A DNA stretch of 64,000 bases. Source: Bacillota bacterium (lineage in GTDB: Bacteria; Bacillota; Clostridia; Christensenellales; CAG-917). The stretch covers positions 19,914-83,913 of the forward strand of contig JAMPEA010000001.1 in assembly GCA_023665365.1 (NCBI GenBank). Reading direction: 5' to 3'. A program made the position numbers and the translations under genes. Positions 58,945-64,000 of the stretch are shown here, piece by piece (the first letter of the stretch is position 1; each line of letters starts with the position of its first letter). The notes beneath the pieces are model-generated. The model was not told where the DNA came from. It was given only the letters and a program-made list of their open reading frames with translations, and ran no database searches.

Positions 58945-60993
58945 TTATTTTACCTTATAATAATCGTTCTTTTTCACTTTGACAGACAGATTCCCTACCG
59001 TAATCTGCGCTTCGCCCCTGCCGTTGACCGAAAGGAGTTTTCCTCTCTTTTTCAAAGACTTTATCCAAACGTTGTCGCCGACGTTTAGCGGACTGTCGTC
59101 GGGTTCGTCCTCTATGACGGAATTCTCATCGTAGTTAGCGGACATTTTTTCGAGCTTCTTCCTAAGATTGCGAGCTTCAAACAAATCCGCCTCGTCTAAA
59201 TCTTTTTTATCAAGCAATTCTTTAATCTGTTCCAAAATTTCCGTTGCCTCTTCCACGCTGTCCTCGATAAGCCGCTTAGTCTCTTTGCGAATACTCTCGT
59301 CGAGTTTCTCCCTCTTTTCTGTCACGATTTTCTTTTCGTTTTCGGCTTCCTGTAAAGCCTTAGCCGCAAGCTGTCTATCGATTGACGCTTCGTTGACAAG
59401 CTCGGTTGCCTTTTGTCTTGTCTGCTCGGCGGCGCTGAGTACGCTGTCGAACTGCCTCTTTTCTATTGAAATTTTAGACCGCGCGCGTTCTACAATACTC
59501 TCTTTAAGCCCGAGCTTCTTAGCAATGGCAAGCGCGTTCGAACTCCCGATAGCACCCATCGCCAACTTAAACGTAGGCGAAAACGTCTCGGAGTCAAACT
59601 CCATTGACGCTACGACTACCCCTTTTGTGACGAGCGCAAACTCTTTTAGGTCGTTAAAGTGCGACGTGACAAACGACTTTGCTCCTACGCTAAGCAAATA
59701 TTCTGCTATGCTTACGGCAAGCGGCGCGCCCTCTCCCGGGTCAGTTCCCGAGCCAAGCTCGTCAAATAGAACGAGAGACTTATCGGTGATTTTATTCAAA
59801 ATCGACACGGTGTTTTTTATATGCGCCGAAAACGTCGAAAGACTCTGTTCGATGCTTTGCTCGTCGCCAATATCGCTGTATACGCCGTCGAAAATACTAA
59901 GCTCCGCTCGTCTTGCAGGTATATAAAGTCCGCTCATTGCCATGAGCGTAAACAGCCCGACGAGTTTAAGCGTGACGGTCTTTCCTCCCGTATTCGGACC
60001 TGTTATCAAAAGCATCTTTTCATCGGCTTTTAGCGACAGCGACACGGGTACTACGCTCTTGCGGTCGATAAGCGGATGCCTGCCGTCTTTTATCACGATT
60101 TCGCCATTCGAGTTGAGCGACGGTCGCACGGCTTTATACTCGTGCGCAAGTTGGGCTTTTGCAAAAATCATATCCAAATCGGTTATGGTTTGATAGCTCC
60201 AATCTATTTCGTCACTGCTTACCGAGACAGACGCAGAAAAACTACGCAAAATCTTTTCTATTTCCGCCTGCTCCGCCGCGAGTTCAGATTTAAGGTCGTT
60301 GTTCATCTCGACAATCTGCATCGGTTCGACAAACAGCGTCGAGCCGGATGCGGATTGGTCGTGTACAAGCCCCGGAATTGCCCCTTTAAAATCACTCTTT
60401 AATGGAATTACGTATCTATCCGATCGCATAGTGATGATACTGTCCTGCAAGTATTTGGAATATTGCGGAGCGGTTATAAACTGTTGAAGTTTTGACCTTA
60501 TGTTCTCATTGATTTTGCGGATTTTCTGTCTGATTATTCTAAGTTCTGCGCTTGCGTTATCGGCGACTTCCGTCTCCGAAAGAAACGCGCCCGCAATCGT
60601 GTTTTCAAGCTGTTCGTTGACGTAAAGCGAGGATGCCGCTTCCTTTAACAGCGGCACGTCGAGCGCCATATTCAACGTCTTTTTGAGTCTGCGCGCAATG
60701 CCGAGGGTTCTGCCGATTTTCATAATTTCGGATATAGACAATATTGCGCCTTTCTTCGCCTTCATCAGAGTGGCTTCTACGTCGTCAACGGCAAAACTCG
60801 GGCTGAGCGCGTATTCAAACAGCACTTTATCCGCCTCGCAAGTCTCTTGAAGCGCGCGTTCTATCTCGGATACCGTTTCAAACGGCAAAATAGCACGCGC
60901 TTTATCTCTCCCGCCCGCCGACTGCGCAAATCCCGCAAGCTCGGCAAGAATTTTAGGATATTCAAGAGTTGTCAGACTTTTGGCATCGAACAT
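58945..60993 (-). CDS. mutS2: MutS2 ATPase without Smr domain
   Basis: 682 residues. The MutS-like core and ATPase are complete (GPNTGGKTVTLK, LVLFDELGSGTDPGEGA, TSHFNDLKEFA), followed by a long coiled coil (about 500-610) and a KOW-like beta domain (VGDNVWIKSLKKRGKLLSV). Typical MutS2 has about 785 residues ending in a Smr nuclease domain; here the protein stops at KNDYYKVK and the 56 bp downstream cannot hold Smr. MutS2 suppresses recombination or rescues collided ribosomes. Starts three bases after pheT without a clear Shine-Dalgarno site. Confidence 0.93.
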   Translation of the reverse strand: MFDAKSLTTLEYPKILAELAGFAQSAGGRDKARAILPFETVSEIERALQETCEADKVLFEYALSPSFAVDDVEATLMKAKKGAILSISEIMKIGRTLGIARRLKKTLNMALDVPLLKEAASSLYVNEQLENTIAGAFLSETEVADNASAELRIIRQKIRKINENIRSKLQQFITAPQYSKYLQDSIITMRSDRYVIPLKSDFKGAIPGLVHDQSASGSTLFVEPMQIVEMNNDLKSELAAEQAEIEKILRSFSASVSVSSDEIDWSYQTITDLDMIFAKAQLAHEYKAVRPSLNSNGEIVIKDGRHPLIDRKSVVPVSLSLKADEKMLLITGPNTGGKTVTLKLVGLFTLMAMSGLYIPARRAELSIFDGVYSDIGDEQSIEQSLSTFSAHIKNTVSILNKITDKSLVLFDELGSGTDPGEGAPLAVSIAEYLLSVGAKSFVTSHFNDLKEFALVTKGVVVASMEFDSETFSPTFKLAMGAIGSSNALAIAKKLGLKESIVERARSKISIEKRQFDSVLSAAEQTRQKATELVNEASIDRQLAAKALQEAENEKKIVTEKREKLDESIRKETKRLIEDSVEEATEILEQIKELLDKKDLDEADLFEARNLRKKLEKMSANYDENSVIEDEPDDSPLNVGDNVWIKSLKKRGKLLSVNGRGEAQITVGNLSVKVKKNDYYKVK

Positions 60994-60995
60994 AT

Positions 60996-63389
60996 TTATC
61001 TGATTTTTGCTCCCGTCTTGCGCTTTAATGCGGCGAGTATACGGCTCATCTGCTCGGCGATTTCATCATCAGTAAGCGTGCGGTCGAGAGAGGAGAACGA
61101 AAAACTTATGCCTACACTCTTTTTGTTTTCTCCTATCTGCGCGCTCTTGTACGTGTCGAAAATTTTGACATCCGTCAAATGTTTGATTTTGGCGTTTTCG
61201 ATAGCCGCAATAATACTTCCCGCCTCGACGTCGTCGCCGACTACGACCGCCAAATCGCGTTCGATTGTCGGGAATTTCGAAAACGCTTTATACTTCGGCT
61301 TTTCGAGATTTTTTTCTGAGAAAATTTCGTCTACGGAAATCTCCGCAAGATAAACGCGTATATTGTCAATGCCGTATTCGCGTGCGACCTGCGGATGGAT
61401 TTCGCCTAAAAAGCCCACGGTTTTGCCGTCGATTACAACATCCGCCCCTCTGCCGCTATGCAGATATGGACGAGCGCTTCTTTTATATTCCGCTTTAAGA
61501 CGGAGGGCGCTGAACACCTCTTCGAGCGCGGATTTAATCGTATAAAAATCCACGTTATCACCGTATGCGCCGATTGAAAGACGTTCTTCTTCCACAGGCA
61601 AATCTTCGAGCGGCAAAGATTTTGGCAAATACACTCTTGCGACCTCGAAAAGCGCCGCTTCCTTATTGAAATGCGTAGCGTTGTACACAAGTGTTTCGAG
61701 CATACTGTGCGAGAGCGTCGTGCGCATTACGCTGAGCGCTTCCCCAAGCGGATTGAGCAATCTAATCGTATTTCTCGCCTTATCGTCGTCGGGCAAATGC
61801 AATTTGTTTGCAAAATCCGGCGAGGTAAACGAGTACGTCACGCTTTCGTGCAAACCGCACGCCGAGAGAGTATCTTTGATTAAATCTACGACCTTTAACT
61901 TATCGGGAACGCCGCCGCTTGTAAGCGTCGCATATTTGAACAGCGTCGGCTTGATATGGCGATAACCGTATACGCGGATAAATTCCTCGGCAATATCATT
62001 TACGCCTACTATATCCTCTCTGTCCTCTCGAACCGTCGCAACGAGAGACTTGCCATCTTCGCGCACGGATATTCCGAGCCGCGCGAGTATGGAAATAAGT
62101 TTGTCTTTCGGGACGGCGCAGCCGAGAATGTCGCGGAGCTTTTGCACGGTAAACGTGATTTCGCGCTCCTTTGCATAATCTATCTTGGCGTCGATAATTC
62201 CGTCCACAATATCGCCGCTGCCGCTTTCGTATACGAGGGTGAGCGCGCGCTTCAAAGCGTACTCCTGCGATGCGAAATCTATGCCCTTTTCAAACCTTGC
62301 GGAGCTATCCGAACGCAATCCGAGCGCGCGGGACGTACGGCGGATATTATCGCGCGCAAACTTAGCCGCTTCGAATACGACTTCGTTGGTATCGGGTTTA
62401 ATTCCGCTATTCAAACCGCCCATAACGCCTGCGATGGCAACGGGTTTTACGCTGTCGCAAATCACGAGCATACTGTTATCGAGGCGGTTTTCCTTGCCGT
62501 CGAGAGAAACGATGATTTCACCGTCCTCGGCATTGCGAACGATAATTCTATTGCCCTCGATTTCGCGTCTGTCAAACGAGTGCATCGGCTGTCCGATCTC
62601 GATAAGCACGTAGTTGGTTATATCTACTATATTGTTTATAGGGCGAATTCCGACCGCGCGCAAGCGGGATTTAATCTTTTGCGACGACGGGAAAATCTTG
62701 ACGTTTTTCACTCCGCCCGCCATGTATCTCGGGCACAGTTCGTTATTAAGCACGCTGACGCTAACCATATCGTATATGCTTCCGCCCGCAGTTTCGTAGT
62801 GGATTTCAGGCTCGCGACAGGTTGTATCGAGCGCGACGGCAACCTCTTTTGCAAGTTTATATATACTGTTGCAATCGGGACGGTTTGCCGTGACTCCGAC
62901 ATCCAAAATCACATCGTTGTAGCCGAGTGCGTCGAGCGCGGAAGAGCCGAGAATGGCATTGTCGTCAAAACGCAGAATGTCTCCCGCCGTCTGTCCCGCT
63001 ACGTCGTCAACGGTTATACCAACTTCTTCGAGTCCGCAAAGCATGCCCTCGCTCAAAACTCCGCGAAGCTCGCCTGCCTTTATTGTCGTGCCGTCGGATA
63101 GCACTGCGCCGTCGAGCGCGACCGACACAACCTCGCCGCCTACTACGGGAACGTTGGTGACAACTTGCAACACGGCGCTTCCCACGTCGATTTTCGTGAC
63201 GCGCAACCTGTCGGCGTGCGGGTGCTGAGATACCTCGACTATCCTGCCGACTACTACGTTTTGAACTTTTTTGTTTTGATATATGATTTCTTCGACCTCG
63301 AACCCAATCGAAACGAGTTTTTTAGCAAGCGTTTCGGGAGCGACATCAATGTCTACGTAATCTTTAAGCCAAGAAATAGGCGCTAACAT
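60996..63389 (-). CDS. pheT: Phenylalanine-tRNA ligase beta subunit
   Basis: 797 residues. N-terminal tRNA-binding OB domain (VVGRIVEVSQHPHADRLRV), B3/4 editing domain (about 205-360), B5 domain, catalytic-like core and C-terminal anticodon-binding FDX-ACB domain (FSKFPTIERDLAVVV). With PheS it forms the heterotetramer that charges tRNA-Phe, also encoded in this window. AGGAGG before the ATG, 12 bp after pheS. Confidence 0.98.
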   Translation of the reverse strand: MLAPISWLKDYVDIDVAPETLAKKLVSIGFEVEEIIYQNKKVQNVVVGRIVEVSQHPHADRLRVTKIDVGSAVLQVVTNVPVVGGEVVSVALDGAVLSDGTTIKAGELRGVLSEGMLCGLEEVGITVDDVAGQTAGDILRFDDNAILGSSALDALGYNDVILDVGVTANRPDCNSIYKLAKEVAVALDTTCREPEIHYETAGGSIYDMVSVSVLNNELCPRYMAGGVKNVKIFPSSQKIKSRLRAVGIRPINNIVDITNYVLIEIGQPMHSFDRREIEGNRIIVRNAEDGEIIVSLDGKENRLDNSMLVICDSVKPVAIAGVMGGLNSGIKPDTNEVVFEAAKFARDNIRRTSRALGLRSDSSARFEKGIDFASQEYALKRALTLVYESGSGDIVDGIIDAKIDYAKEREITFTVQKLRDILGCAVPKDKLISILARLGISVREDGKSLVATVREDREDIVGVNDIAEEFIRVYGYRHIKPTLFKYATLTSGGVPDKLKVVDLIKDTLSACGLHESVTYSFTSPDFANKLHLPDDDKARNTIRLLNPLGEALSVMRTTLSHSMLETLVYNATHFNKEAALFEVARVYLPKSLPLEDLPVEEERLSIGAYGDNVDFYTIKSALEEVFSALRLKAEYKRSARPYLHSGRGADVVIDGKTVGFLGEIHPQVAREYGIDNIRVYLAEISVDEIFSEKNLEKPKYKAFSKFPTIERDLAVVVGDDVEAGSIIAAIENAKIKHLTDVKIFDTYKSAQIGENKKSVGISFSFSSLDRTLTDDEIAEQMSRILAALKRKTGAKIR

Positions 63390-63401
63390 ATCCCTTTCCT
63401 C

Positions 63402-64000
63402 CTAATTAAACTGTTTGAGAAAACGCACGTCGTTTTCATAAAGTAGCTTGATATTGGGAATACCGTATTTTATCATAGCTATGCGGTCTATGCCGAAGCC
63501 GAAGGCGAAGCCGCTATATTCCTTGCTGTCGATGCCGCACATATCGAGCACGGCGGGATTGACGATGCCTGCGCCGAGGATTTCCACCCAGCCCGTACCT
63601 TTACATACTCTACACCCTTTGCCGTGACACATAGAACACGTCACGTCAACCTCGACGGATGGCTCGGTAAACGGGAAATACGACGGACGCAAACGCACTT
63701 TCGTATCCTTTGAAAATATCTTTTGAGCGAAAGTCTGCAAACAGCCTTGCAGGTCGCCCATGGTGATATGCTTATCGACGGCAAGCCCCTCGAATTGATT
63801 GAATATGGGGCTATGCGAAGCGTCGTCGTCGCTTCTGTACACCTTCCCGGGGACTACTACGCGGATCGGCGGCTGTTGCTTGGTCATAATACGCGCCTGC
63901 ATAGCCGAAGTCTGCGTGCGAAGCAAAACGTTGTCGTTGACGTAAAAAGTATCTTGCATATCGCGCGACGGGTGGTCCTTGGGGATATTAAGCAACTGAA
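63402..64000 (-). CDS. pheS: Phenylalanine-tRNA ligase alpha subunit, C-terminal part
   Basis: About 199 C-terminal residues; the 5' part lies beyond the window. Class II motifs are clear: [44 protein letters not shown] (motif 2), a zinc-type knuckle [15 protein letters not shown], and motif 3 [17 protein letters not shown]. The frame remains open to the window edge, so the coordinate 64000 is not a start. Any T-box leader would be outside. Confidence 0.97.
   Translation of the reverse strand, partial: QLLNIPKDHPSRDMQDTFYVNDNVLLRTQTSAMQARIMTKQQPPIRVVVPGKVYRSDDDASHSPIFNQFEGLAVDKHITMGDLQGCLQTFAQKIFSKDTKVRLRPSYFPFTEPSVEVDVTCSMCHGKGCRVCKGTGWVEILGAGIVNPAVLDMCGIDSKEYSGFAFGFGIDRIAMIKYGIPNIKLLYENDVRFLKQFN

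Noticed and set aside
61956..63101. 381-codon plus-strand frame inside pheT
   Set aside because: Antisense to pheT, whose domains are complete in the other frame.

Overview
The window is a stretch of chromosome from a low-to-mid GC, endospore-forming member of the Bacillota, most likely class Clostridia from an uncultured lineage. The evidence is the spoIIA operon (sigma F and its regulators), a spoVA cluster, yunB, the Clostridia-style IspH-ribosomal protein S1 fusion, MutS2, Gram-positive promoter spacing (TTGACA-N17-TATAAT variants) and strong AGGAGG ribosome binding sites. I cannot name the genus.

Layout. Positions 1-4473: end of a BaiN/HI0933-type flavoprotein, then a Cmk-PlsC fusion overlapping an IspH-S1 fusion. 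Positions 4496-10323: RNase HI, tRNA-Trp, a large membrane-anchored PadR-type regulator with palindromic operators in its promoter, and a small accessory patch (tyrosine recombinase, frameshifted small gene, two paralogous XRE repressors with three operator-like sites, KilA-N protein). Positions 10326-11781: spoIIA operon. Positions 12007-13451: six-tRNA operon whose tRNA-Tyr 3' end is duplicated 290 bp downstream, followed by a dense field of hairpins and a four-helix-bundle gene. Positions 13643-20554: two lipoproteins, luxS, an unrecognised membrane protein, an SDR, spoVAC-spoVAD-spoVAE and yunB. Positions 20622-25543: rarA, an ABC transporter pair, ruvX and a DUF1292 gene.

Positions 25783-45201 hold a long, almost wholly co-directional information-processing and isoprenoid/lipid block: rpsB, tsf, pyrH, frr, uppS, cdsA, dxr, rseP, ispG, a PolC-like protein lacking the polymerase, rimP, nusA, rnpM, an L7Ae-like gene, infB, rbfA, nrnA-like, truB, ribF and an endonuclease IV-like gene. 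On the minus strand follow the Met-gamma-lyase-like gene, miaA, mutL, mutS and miaB (45400-53607), then a forward class A PBP, then minus-strand thiI, cysteine desulfurase, a small membrane protein, mutS2 without its Smr domain, pheT and the truncated pheS at the window edge.

The window is mainly conserved core genome. The most unusual items are the membrane PadR regulator with its operator architecture, the PolC-position gene reduced to N-terminal, OB and exonuclease domains, MutS2 lacking Smr, the tRNA-Tyr-flanked 290-bp hairpin-rich insert, the XRE/XRE/KilA-N switch, and apparent leaderless promoters for rarA and the recombinase. No CRISPR array, complete prophage, transposase or clear new defence system was seen.
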